From NCBI GenBank assembly GCA_036873755.1, contig JAVTVY010025266.1, positions 1 through 64,000 on the forward strand: a DNA stretch of 64,000 nt, in the 5' to 3' direction. Below, one piece after another: positions 35,857 to 44,371 of this stretch (the first letter of the stretch is position 1; every line of letters begins with the position of its first letter). A model generated the notes under the pieces. It saw only the letters and a list, made by a program, of their open reading frames with translations. It had not been told where the DNA came from and ran no database searches. A program made the position numbers and the translations under genes. This DNA is from Hanleya hanleyi (lineage: Eukaryota; Mollusca; Polyplacophora; Lepidopleurida; Hanleyidae).

Positions 35857-37088
35857 AAAAAGGTACTTCTTATTTTGAAGCATTCACGCACATATCGTGC
35901 CAGTCTACGGCAAATTTGTGGATTTTCGTTTATTAGCATCCAGTAAAACTTGGAATCTGGGTCCAAATTAACAAATTGTGGGCAGTATGAAGTTATTGAA
36001 CGCAGAAATTCTGCACGATATTTGTTGAAGTGTGAGCATCTCAACAGGAAGTGTTTTTCATCTTCCACTTCACCACTATTACACAGCATACAGATTCTGT
36101 CTTCCGGTTTAGTTTTTTGGTGACGTGTATAACGCCCCTGTTCTATCTGAAGTTTGTGAGAACTTATTCGCAGAGCAGTGAGGTGTTTTCTATCCTCTTT
36201 ATCTCTTATCAGAGATAAGTACTTTTCTTGCCTGAAATGGTGTTTAAATAATTTGTAAGTTCTAAGTTTACCAGTTGTATTTTCAATATTTTCTCTCCAT
36301 TTCAATTTAAATTCTTTTGACAACTTTTCTTTGGCAGTTTTAATGATGAATTTTAATTGGTACAAGTGAGGGCTCTGAAACACATACTCCATGTTGAGAT
36401 GACACATAATAAAATACACAGACTTTCCCCAGTCTGTCATAGGCAGTTCGGTGGTTACATCAAAGTTACATGAGTATGCCTCGTGTAAGAGGGAATCTAC
36501 ATCTGCTATGCTGGCCCTATGCCAGTATTTTATCATGTTAACAATGATATCTAAATAAATAGGCAGACTTCCAATTTCTCCCAATACTGCATTATTCGTG
36601 CTTTTTTTATGTACTCCCAGTATACTTTTACAGAACTTAACATGGAGTTTTTCAGCCACACAATCTGTGTAGTATTCCAAAAGGTGTTTTTGTGTTGGAG
36701 ACATCTTAAATAGTCCCCATATCTCACCCCCATATAATATAATAGGTTTAACTGTGTGACTAAAAATGTGCAGACCAGTGTTGACATCTATAGATAAAGA
36801 GTTTAATTGTCTACTAAGCTTAAAATATGCCTTTAAGCCTCTGTTATGTAGATCTATTTTAGCTTTTGTGAAACTACCAGACGCTGAGAAGACTATTCCC
36901 AGATAGGTGTAACTCGTATGTTCAAGAACTCTGCCTCTATATTGCAGATTAGTTTCTATAAGCCGTCCTAGTTTATTGAAGATTAGTATTTTGGTTTTTG
37001 TTACATTAATGTCTAAGCCCCAATCTGTACAAAACTGATCTACTCTATCTAAGCACTTCTGAAGACCCTCTTGGGTTGAGGAAATCGT
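35857..37088 (-). pseudogene. Non-LTR retrotransposon fragment (C-terminal part of the reverse transcriptase ORF)
   Basis: Read on the minus strand, the frame is open from about 37088 to about 35860, roughly 410 codons, with no stop. It begins just after where the catalytic YADD box would lie (EGLQKCLDRVDQFC..., a region that normally follows it). It continues through the thumb (ILYGGEIWGLF) and ends in a zinc-finger-like C-terminal region, CMLCNSGEVEDEKHFLLRC. This layout is typical of the 3' half of LINE-type ORF2. The upstream half with endonuclease and catalytic core is missing, consistent with 5' truncation, and the 3' side joins the terminus of another element with no poly(A). It cannot be autonomous. 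The exact LINE clade is not determined. Confidence 0.8.
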
Positions 37089-37489
37089 AGCAAGTCACCT
37101 CGACGAGCACGACGCCGGACACAACCGCTCAAGGCCTGGAACACATATTAAAACCAACAGCAGCAGCAGGACAGCTCAGTCGCCATGTTTTACCTCACCC
37201 TATCCAGTAACAGTTCGCTGGATGTGTTTCCTGACAACACCTTGGCCAGGTACGTGACCTAATTACCGCAACCGTTGCATTTACCTGGACGATGGGAATG
37301 TGGCCTCGTGGATATTCAATACCCTTACTCGTGGTACAACGAGCGAGCCAATGAAGTGTGGTACGAGGTGACCTACGAAGGAAAAAACACCCGACTCACC
37401 CTCCCCGAAGGCCAATACGATACCCCCAAGGAGTTCATGCAGAGGCTGACAAGACTGTTGCATTATAAGGCTCTACGGGAGGTCACGAA

Positions 37490-37844
37490 TACTTCAAAAC
37501 CTGTGGAAACCTTGACATATGAACAGTCACAACCAAAGCGTGACTGAGATACATCATTCTCTAGATGACGACTTTACAACGAATATTTTGGATTAAGAAT
37601 ACTGATCAGCGATACGGATTTGATATTTTTGGAACATCATGATGTCTTGCCGGCATCATTGGAAACTGTTGACCGCTTCTCTCTTGCAGGAAACTAGCCT
37701 ATGTTTATGTATACTATGATTGTCTTTTTGAATTTGGTGCTAATACTGTTATATGGAATATTGAATAGGTCTTTGGATTATGGACGCGGATATCCTCTAA
37801 TGGACGACGGCTGAATTATGAATGACGGACCAGACGCTTGTAAT
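37490..37844 (+). mobile_element. 5'-truncated retroelement tail (same family as 61957-63030) inside the penton-like gene
   Basis: From about 37510 to 37844 the sequence is a close match to the reverse complement of 61957-62285. Shared runs include 'gatatttttggaacatcatg', 'ctcttgcaggaaac' and 'atgtttatgtatactatgat'. Both copies lose similarity just after 'tgtaat', marking the 3' end. Only the 3' untranslated region was copied, as expected for 5'-truncated retrotransposition. The left boundary is approximate. Confidence 0.85.
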
Positions 37845-37861
37845 TTCCCTTCAGGAATCAC

Positions 37862-38621
37862 GTGGACTTCGATTACAAAGCACACAACGACAAAGCACAG
37901 ATCCTCCTCACGGCCAACGTGAGTGTCGTACTGAGTCCTATCCTACAGCAAATGCTGGGTCTCGCTCACCCGACCTACACGGGTCCATCCGAGGACCATG
38001 GCCAGATCTCGATGGATATGCAGTCGGGTATGTACGGACTCTACGTCTACTCGGACGTGGTCGACAACCACATCGTGGGCGATATCAACACACCTCTGTT
38101 ACGGGTGGTCCCCATTAAAAAGCCGTATGGAGATCAAGTTACCCACAGTTTCACCCACATGCTCTACCTACCCGTACGACAAACCGACATCAACACTATC
38201 ACGGTGGATATAACAGATGACACGGGACGACCGGTGGACACGTGGAGTTCGATTACAACTCACACAACGACAAGGCACAGATCCTCCTCATCGCCAATGT
38301 GAGTGTCGTACTGAGTCCCATCCTACAGCAAATGCTGGGTCTCGCTCACCCGACCTACACGGAACCATCCGAGGACCATGGCCAGATTCCGATGGATATG
38401 AAGTCGGGTATGTACGGACTCTACGTCTACTCGGACGTGGTCGACAACCACATCGTGTGTGATATCAACACACCTCTGTTACGGGTGGTCCCCATTAAAA
38501 AGCCGTATGGAGATCAAGTCACCCACAGTTTCACCCACATGCTCCACCTACCCGTACGACAAACCGACATCAACACTACCACGGTGGATATAAGAGATGA
38601 CACGGGACGACCGGTGGCATT
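37862..38621 (+). repeat. 380-bp tandem duplication
   Basis: 'gtgga(c/g)ttcgattac' starts the copies at 37862 and 38242, and most of the following 380 bp is identical. Small differences include 'acggccaacg/atcgccaatg', 'cgtgggcgat/cgtgtgtgat' and 'ataacagatg/ataagagatg'. The low divergence suggests the duplication is recent relative to the element. Confidence 0.93.
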
Positions 38622-38720
38622 CGAACGAGGAAAAGTGGTGCTGACACTTCATTTTCGACAAGCACGTTCTCCCCACTTTGTATAATGAAGGTGCCTCACG
38701 AGTGCGATGCACGCAGCCAT

Positions 38721-39761
38721 ATGGACTATAATGCCCAACAGGCCGGGGGTGGCCTTCCGGTCTTTAGTGGTGCACGCATGCAGCGTTGCCATGGGCTGGG
38801 GAACATACTCGGAAGTATCGTGAAAACGTTCCTGCCCTTGGTGACGCGTGGGGTGAAAGCAATCGGTAAACAAGCGATTCGAAGTGGACTGCAAGTCGCC
38901 GGTGATGTCTTGGAGGGTACGGCGCCCAAAGAAGCCTTGAAACGGCGTGCCAAAGAAGTGGGAGGCATCTTGGTGGACAAAGCACAACGCACCGTAGGGA
39001 ATAAGAAACCGGTCCTCTTGAACAAGATGCCTATCAAAACCCGACTGATACGGACGCCTCCGACCTTCGCCTTGAGGGCCACTGACGTAGAGGGGCATGC
39101 AGCCGACTATAACATCGTCATCCAAGACGCAGTCTTGTTTGTCCGAAAAGTGAAACCGAATCCAGCCGTTCAATTGGGACACCTCCAAGCCTTGGAAAGA
39201 AAACCAGCCCAGTACCCAATCCGACGTGTGCAAACCAAAGTATTCTCTGTACCTGCTGGAAATATGAGCGCCAACAAAGAAAACCTCTTCCTGGGGGAAC
39301 TACCCAAGCGATTGATCCTGGCCTGTGTGGAGAATACCAGTTTCAGCGGAGCCTACCCAGAGAATCCGTTTGACTTTAAACATTTCGGCATCAATTGTGT
39401 GGTCCTGCATGTAAACGGACAACAGGTCCCAGCCGCGGCCTTAACACCGAACTTTGGGCGCAGGAATTTCATTCGAGCCTACCAGAGCCTGTTTACAGCC
39501 ACCGGTCAAATCAACCAGGACGAAGGGAATATGATCAGTCGGGAGGACTACGCGAACGGATACACGTTGTTCTGTTTCGATCTGACCCCCACCTTAGAGA
39601 ACGACCATCAGCTGGTCCTCGCCAAGCAAGGCAATTTACGATTGGAAATCCAATTTGCACGAGCCCTCGGGACCACCGTCAATGTGATCTGCTACGCCGA
39701 GTTTGACAACATCATTCAAGTGGACAAGGCGCGCAACGTCCTGTGTGACTTTACCACCTAA
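38721..39761 (+). CDS. Polinton-like fused capsid ORF: basic/amphipathic small capsid protein + C-terminal half of an F54H12.2-type capsid protein
   Basis: Intact frame of 346 codons. I chose ATG 38721 over 38685 because MDYNAQQAGGGLPVF is the usual start of the small protein. Residues 1 to about 88 are Gly-rich then basic and amphipathic (GLGNILGSIVKTFLPLVTR), like the small pVI-like protein of these elements. From about residue 97 the sequence matches the C-terminal half of a capsid family annotated in animals as 'F54H12.2-like', with landmarks LLNKMPIKTRLIR, YPIRRVQTKVF, LFLGELPKRLIL, NPFDFKHFGIN, DEGNMISREDY and NVICYAEFDNIIQVD. These are normally two separate genes, so an in-frame deletion probably removed the end of the first and the start of the second. 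The stop is one base before the protease ATG. The frame is open, but the missing half makes capsid function unlikely. Confidence 0.75.
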   Translation: MDYNAQQAGGGLPVFSGARMQRCHGLGNILGSIVKTFLPLVTRGVKAIGKQAIRSGLQVAGDVLEGTAPKEALKRRAKEVGGILVDKAQRTVGNKKPVLLNKMPIKTRLIRTPPTFALRATDVEGHAADYNIVIQDAVLFVRKVKPNPAVQLGHLQALERKPAQYPIRRVQTKVFSVPAGNMSANKENLFLGELPKRLILACVENTSFSGAYPENPFDFKHFGINCVVLHVNGQQVPAAALTPNFGRRNFIRAYQSLFTATGQINQDEGNMISREDYANGYTLFCFDLTPTLENDHQLVLAKQGNLRLEIQFARALGTTVNVICYAEFDNIIQVDKARNVLCDFTT

Positions 39762-39762
39762 C

Positions 39763-40236
39763 ATGGATACAGACCAGATATCCACCGTGCTGGAGAATGA
39801 CCCAAGGACACGTATGGTCTTTCAAGGGGTGTTCGCCCGAGATGTGTTCCCATTAGACCGTATGTATCCTGCTGCTTACGTTCTCAACACGGACCCGATG
39901 GATCGGTCCGGTGAACATTGGGTGGCCGTGTACTTGACAGAACAGCAGGGCGAATACTTTGACCCGTACGGCCTGCCACCCCTCCATCCCGATTTATCAG
40001 ACTTCATGGGTCAAGGCACAGAGACGTGGTGTTGGAACAGTCAAACGTTGCAAAGCCTGACCAGTAGCGTGCGCGGACAATATTGCTTGTTTTACCTGTA
40101 CCATCGATGCCGGAGAAGAACCTTATCTACCATCGTACAGATGTATGACGAGTCCCCCAAGGCCGAGGGCCGAGATGTACACGTATATGACTGGGTCGCC
40201 GATCATTTCAATGTACAAGCCCCGGTCTGGGCTTAA
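39763..40236 (+). CDS. Adenain-type cysteine protease of a Polinton/Maverick-like element
   Basis: 157-residue frame starting at ATG 39763, one base after the upstream stop; the longer frame from 39703 overlaps the preceding gene and lacks family similarity. Visible motifs fit the adenovirus-protease-like fold (clan CE): His52 in GEHWVAVYL, an acidic residue near Asp67 in EYFDPYG, Gln97 in NSQTLQSLTS, and the nucleophile Cys108 in RGQYCLFYL. In related proteins the residue before GQYC is often Cys; here it is Arg104. The family matures capsid proteins in viruses and Polintons. All likely catalytic residues are kept and there is no stop or frameshift, in contrast to the ruined penton-like gene. 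The last residues lie inside a short tandem repeat. Function today is uncertain because the other element genes are absent. Confidence 0.85.
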   Translation: MDTDQISTVLENDPRTRMVFQGVFARDVFPLDRMYPAAYVLNTDPMDRSGEHWVAVYLTEQQGEYFDPYGLPPLHPDLSDFMGQGTETWCWNSQTLQSLTSSVRGQYCLFYLYHRCRRRTLSTIVQMYDESPKAEGRDVHVYDWVADHFNVQAPVWA

Positions 40237-40366
40237 GTTCTTTCAATGTACAAGCCCCCTGTTCTGGGCTTAAGTTCTATCGATTTCAATGTGTACAAGC
40301 CCCCTGTTCTGGGCTTAAGTTCTATCGATTTCAATGTACAAGCCCCCTGTTCTGGGCTTCAGTTTT
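40204..40366 (+). repeat. Four tandem copies of the protease 3' end, each with an AAGCCC/GGGCTT hairpin
   Basis: 'tttcaatgtacaagcccc' then 'tctgggctt' recurs at about 40206, 40238, 40286 and 40331. The first copy is the end of the protease coding region itself (FNVQAPVWA and the stop). The later copies lie downstream and have the loop 'cctgttct'. Each can form an AAGCCC...GGGCTT stem. A possible polyadenylation region ('gaatataaaaacctg') follows near 40402. Confidence 0.88.
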
Positions 40367-41000
40367 CACGTGGTTGTTCTCACGTTGTTGCTATTTATTG
40401 TTGAATATAAAAACCTGTCTTGTGTTTTTTTCTATATGATCATAAAACAAGCGGCCATGAAGGCTATAACAGACATGTGGGGATTCGGTCAAACTGGCCT
40501 TGAACATCGTTGAGAAAGTAACCAACCAGGTGCCTAGGATGGGGCCAAATGTAACCAACCAATGTCCACAAAACAATGCAAGAGCACTGCAGTAAAATAG
40601 AGAGTCAATGAAATCAGCCCACAGACCAAGCACACGTTTTGGTCTAGGTTAAGAGCGGGCATTCCAGCGCAAAAATTTTGATGAAGAGTTACAAGTTACA
40701 AGAGCAACAGATGGGGTGAAAAAACTATAGAGGTTCGAGGTGCGGGTAAAGACCAGGAAGACGGGGAGTGGAGACTCGTCCAACACCTATAGATTAAGTT
40801 TATTACTATAAGTTCCATTGTTTCATGTATTCTTTCGTGCCAATACGGTTCTGGGGAAAACTGGGGGTTCCACTGACCATTTAACATGGGCATAGTGCTG
40901 GCGATATTGTGGGGGACCCTGTGCATTTCATGGGTGCTTCGGGAGGGCAGATAAAGGCTACCTATTGGCCCGGAGAGGGCCGAACCTAGCCGGAAGGGGG
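40367..41000. other. No gene seen
   Basis: Mixed-composition sequence downstream of the Polinton-like module. No terminal inverted repeat of that module is recognisable here, so its right boundary is unknown. Confidence 0.4.
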
Positions 41001-41044
41001 ACCTTTGACCTTTTGACCTGGATGTGACCTTTGACCTTTTGACC
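41001..41044 (-). promoter_or_regulatory. Direct repeats of AGGTCA (DR1-like nuclear-receptor half-sites)
   Basis: TGACCTTTGACCT at 41025-41037 is, on the minus strand, a perfect DR1 (AGGTCA-A-AGGTCA). A near-perfect copy is at about 40999-41011, and more TTTTGACC half-sites adjoin. DR1 is bound by RXR, HNF4 and COUP-type receptors in animals. Activity here is not shown. Confidence 0.4.
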
Positions 41045-41130
41045 CGAAATTCACCCGCGCACTTCCGAATAACCCGCGCGCGCGCGCGTGCGGCCGGATA
41101 ACCCGCGCAGGCTTGCGACCGGACCGGAGG

Positions 41131-41205
41131 AAACCCTGGATGTTGAAGAGCGCCCGGATGTTGAAGAGGTCCCGGATGTTGAAGAGGTTCCGGATGTTGA
41201 AGAGG
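41131..41205 (+). repeat. 18-bp minisatellite, 4 copies
   Basis: CCGGATGTTGAAGAGG plus two variable bases repeats four times. A single extra copy of 'cccggatgttgaa' occurs at 41250, after a short spacer. Confidence 0.85.
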
Positions 41206-41399
41206 TACCGCATTTTACAGTACATGCATTCCATACATGCGGTGGGAAACCCGGATGTTGAAAATCAGTACATACGTAAGGTCTAAGGAAAAATTGGAAC
41301 TCTTCTGTGTTTGGAGGTAGTTTTTTTGGTCATTCTGAAAACCGAAAGTGACGTCACACACGACCCACCAAGCCACGTGACCTGCGCAGTAACCTACAA

Positions 41400-41735
41400 A
41401 AACCCAGATGTAAGATGAGTACCCTAATTTTACATGCACCCACCCATGCACCCAGGCCCCGATAAGCCCGAAGACCGATATTAGCCCCCACCAGACAGGG
41501 CTGATATGAGTTTTCCCCTATTGTAGGGGTAAAGTCAGTGTTCCGCTTTTTATATTTTCGGAAACAAATCCTCAATTTACATACACCCACCCGATTGACT
41601 CGATAGGCAGGCCGCGATACGCCCGGGGACCAATATTAGCCCTTTGGGATAGGGTTCATAGGAGTATATTCTAGGGTAAAGTCCGTGTTCCGCTTTTTAT
41701 ATCTGGAGAAATTTTACATGCACCCACCCTGCCTC
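41400..41735 (+). repeat. ~150-bp tandem duplication
   Basis: 'taaagtcagtgttccgctttttatat' near 41530 is repeated as 'taaagtccgtgttccgctttttatat' near 41680. The phrases 'acatgcacccaccc' and 'accgatattagccc'/'accaatattagccc' precede both. Confidence 0.8.
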
Positions 41736-41934
41736 TAGAGGGCAGCACCATCGATGCCAAAGGGGAATACCCTTTTTGTTTGTTTATTTTTTGCGGAGAT
41801 ATACTGGACAATAAACGCTCGACTCTCGGATCGCACGGATGCTAGACTCGTCCTAATAACATCGTCCAACACATATAGATCATGTTTATTACTATAAGTC
41901 TTCCTTCCCATGGTTTCATGGAAAAACCCTGACC

Positions 41935-42800
41935 TTGAATTAGTGTGATCACGTGACCTCCCCGTGATGGAAAAACCCCAGAACCAAGTCAGTACATCCC
42001 ATACAGTCATACACAGGTCACGCCCGATTCACGCAGACCGGAAGTGACGTCATACCACACACCTGCGCGCTCCCGTGATGGAAAAACCACAGAACCAAGT
42101 CAGTACATGCATTCCATACAGTCAGACGAGGTCAAAATACTCGCTTCTGATTGGCTGTCAACGGTCACAATTGGAACTCTTCTGTGTTCGGAGGTAGTTT
42201 TTCTCCCCAATATGCAAATTTTTGAGGTCAAAGGTCAATGAGAATCAATATCCACAGTGTATACTAGTGATCACGTGACTTCCCCGTGACGGAAAAACCC
42301 CAGAACCAAGTCAGTACATGCATTCCATACAGTCAGACGGGGTCAAAACACTCGCTTCTGATTGGCTGTCAAAGGTCACAATTGGAACTCTTCTGTGTTC
42401 GGAGGTAGTTTCTCTCCCCAATATGCACATTTTTGAGGTCAAAGGTCAATGAGAGTCAATATCCAATTTGTATACTAGTGATCACGTGACCTCCCCGTGA
42501 TGGAAAACCCCCAGAACCAAGTCAGTACATGCATTCCATACAGTCAGACATACCCAGGTCACGCCCGATTCACGCAGACCGGAAGTGACGTCATACTCCA
42601 CACCTGCGCATTCCCGGGATGGAAAAAACCCAGAACCAAGTCAGTACATGCATTCCATACAGTCAGACGAGGTCAAAATACTCGCTTCTGATTGGCTGTC
42701 AAAGGTCACAATTGGAACTCTTCTGTGTTTTGAGGTCGTTTTTCTCCTCAGTATGCAAATTTTTGAGGTCAAAGGTCATTGAGAGTCATTATCCACTATG
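41935..42800 (+). repeat. Satellite-like block carrying DR1, CRE and CACGTG motifs
   Basis: Units of about 120-330 bp contain 'aaccaagtcagtacatgcattcc', 'tactcgcttctgattggctgtc', 'attggaactcttctgtgtt' and 'tttttgaggtcaaaggtca'. Exact AGGTCAAAGGTCA occurs at 42225-42237, 42436-42448 and 42766-42778. TGACGTCA occurs at 42045-42052 and 42586-42593 (another at 41349). TCACGTGA lies beside unit starts. No coding frame. Confidence 0.85.
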
Positions 42801-44108
42801 TATACTTGAGATTGCCGAAGATTGCCGGAGAATTTCCCCCGGCGTATTTGGGACTACTTTCTGTCCGCGGAGGCAAACCGCATCAGCGCCAAACCACATC
42901 ACCGCGGAGGAATCCCCTAACATGTCTAAACATGATCCAAGGTCAGATGATGGACGGGATGAGAGGATACAGGTCAGTACATGCTCAAGTGCATTCATTG
43001 ATCTTGTCCTCCCCACTTTAAACGGTTTGTTCGAGTAATAACTGTACTGCCCTAATCTGAGTGCAGGGGCTGGCACGGAGAGTATGCAGACCTGCATTAT
43101 GGAGGATGAATGAGTTCCACAAGTATAATATTTCGTCAATTAACCCAAGGTAACATCTCGGAAAGCAACAACCCGATGAAAAGCAAGTTGTTTTTGTCGT
43201 TCTGGCTGGAACGTGCATGCGATCTCGAAACTGCAGCGACCGACACCATGTGACGTCCGCCATCTTGAAAATTAATTAGTCGATCTTCATTTGTCATATT
43301 TGAACTCATTTGACAACTCATCCGACGACTTTTGAGAACATCCCCACTGGGTCACCTGATTCTGAGAGTACATGGTTTGAGTTCTTAATCGCCTTCCAAA
43401 TCAAGCGACAGATTCTGAGACTCTAGTATGGAGTTAAACATTCATAGACCGCCATCTTGGACAGTGATATTGATAATCTACAACATCTCATCGGGTTTTA
43501 TTGAGATTTTTTCTGTTGTAATATTTGACCAACAAGACACAAATGTTGACGTTGAAATCGCCTTTCTTAGTGTCATATACTTCGCGAAATATAGTGATCA
43601 GTTGCAAAAGGGACACCATCTTGGGAGATAACAGCATGGTAAACTCCTTCTCAGTTTTGAACACGTCATCACGTAGCTTAATAATCTCTAAATCCCATTA
43701 AGTTATGTTGGCGAATGTGGCACTGCTGGCCCCCGATCTTGTTGAAAGCTACGATCTGTTTTCTCTGAATGCAGAAGTGTAGAAGATAGTGCCCCTAAAA
43801 GTGACCCATATATACAGACACTCATGCACAGTCCTGCACCTAGCGACAATTATTTGATACGCGCCACGGAGACATTGATAAAATGATTTAGAAAAAAAGT
43901 TTTAAAATAAATTTAGTTCTGTTCAGTTTGAGCATATTTTCTTTCAATGCAACTGTATTGAGTCAAATGTCCGACAAATCGATTTCCCTTACCGTCTGAG
44001 AAAATTCTCTTCACATTTGAGCTCATGTTTGGTAAACTTGAAGCCGAATCAGGGCAGGCAGTTGCGGGGAACTGATAAGAGCAAGCTGTTGACAACTAGC
44101 TTACGCGG
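42801..44108. other. Upstream region of the MSP130-like gene; no other gene seen
   Basis: No recognisable coding sequence. Two 'ccgccatcttg' words (43257, 43450) occur in a stretch otherwise free of repeats. It may include distal promoter elements, but none can be identified. Confidence 0.4.
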
Positions 44109-44120
44109 ATATTTATATTT
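44109..44120 (+). promoter_or_regulatory. TATA-like element before the MSP130-like gene
   Basis: 'atatttatattt' lies about 65-70 bp before the start codon at 44182, a fitting distance for a TATA box with a short 5' leader. No transcript evidence is available. Confidence 0.35.
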
Positions 44121-44181
44121 CGTACATTTCGGCCACGGTTCGCGTTAACAGGCTCGTAACAGTGAACTGATCGGCGTCAAA

Positions 44182-44371
44182 ATGTCGTATTCAATCGGAC
44201 TATCGCTTCTCTTATTGACAGCTCTTCAGCAAGTTCATTGTAATTACAAACTGTTACTTCTGGATAGGTTGTTCTTACCGTATCAGCACAATCCTGATTT
44301 ATACGGATATGGGCAGGAAGCCGCCAAACAGCTAGCGTACGACACTGAGGGAAATACTATTTACGTAGTAG
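44182..44371 (+). CDS. MSP130-like gene, exon 1
   Basis: Start ATG has A at -3. It encodes the signal peptide (MSYSIGLSLLLLTALQQVHC) and the first propeller strand (LAYDTEGNTIYVVG). The donor is G|GTATGT, phase 1. The exon joins exon 2 in frame to give VVG-NSYINV. Confidence 0.88.

Larger units (their letters stand above)
37185..38685 (+). pseudogene. Broken penton-like minor capsid gene of a Polinton/Maverick-like element
   Basis: Fragments match, from memory of the family, a protein that sits beside the capsid genes in many invertebrate Polinton-like elements. The first part runs from ATG at 37185 to about 37480 (FYLTLSSNSSLDVFPDN..., then WECGLVDIQYPYSWYN). It has an in-frame TAA at 37260. 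The second part is present twice (37862-38241 and 38242-38685), with landmarks LSPILQQMLGLAHP and MYGLYVYSDVV; only the last copy reaches the end (FERGKVVLTLHF). Between the first and second parts lies a retroelement insertion. The 380-bp duplication is not a multiple of 3, so the copies are out of frame. It cannot make a full product. A TATA-like 'acatattaaaa' about 40 bp upstream of the ATG may be its old promoter. The capsid role is inferred from family and neighbours. Confidence 0.72.
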
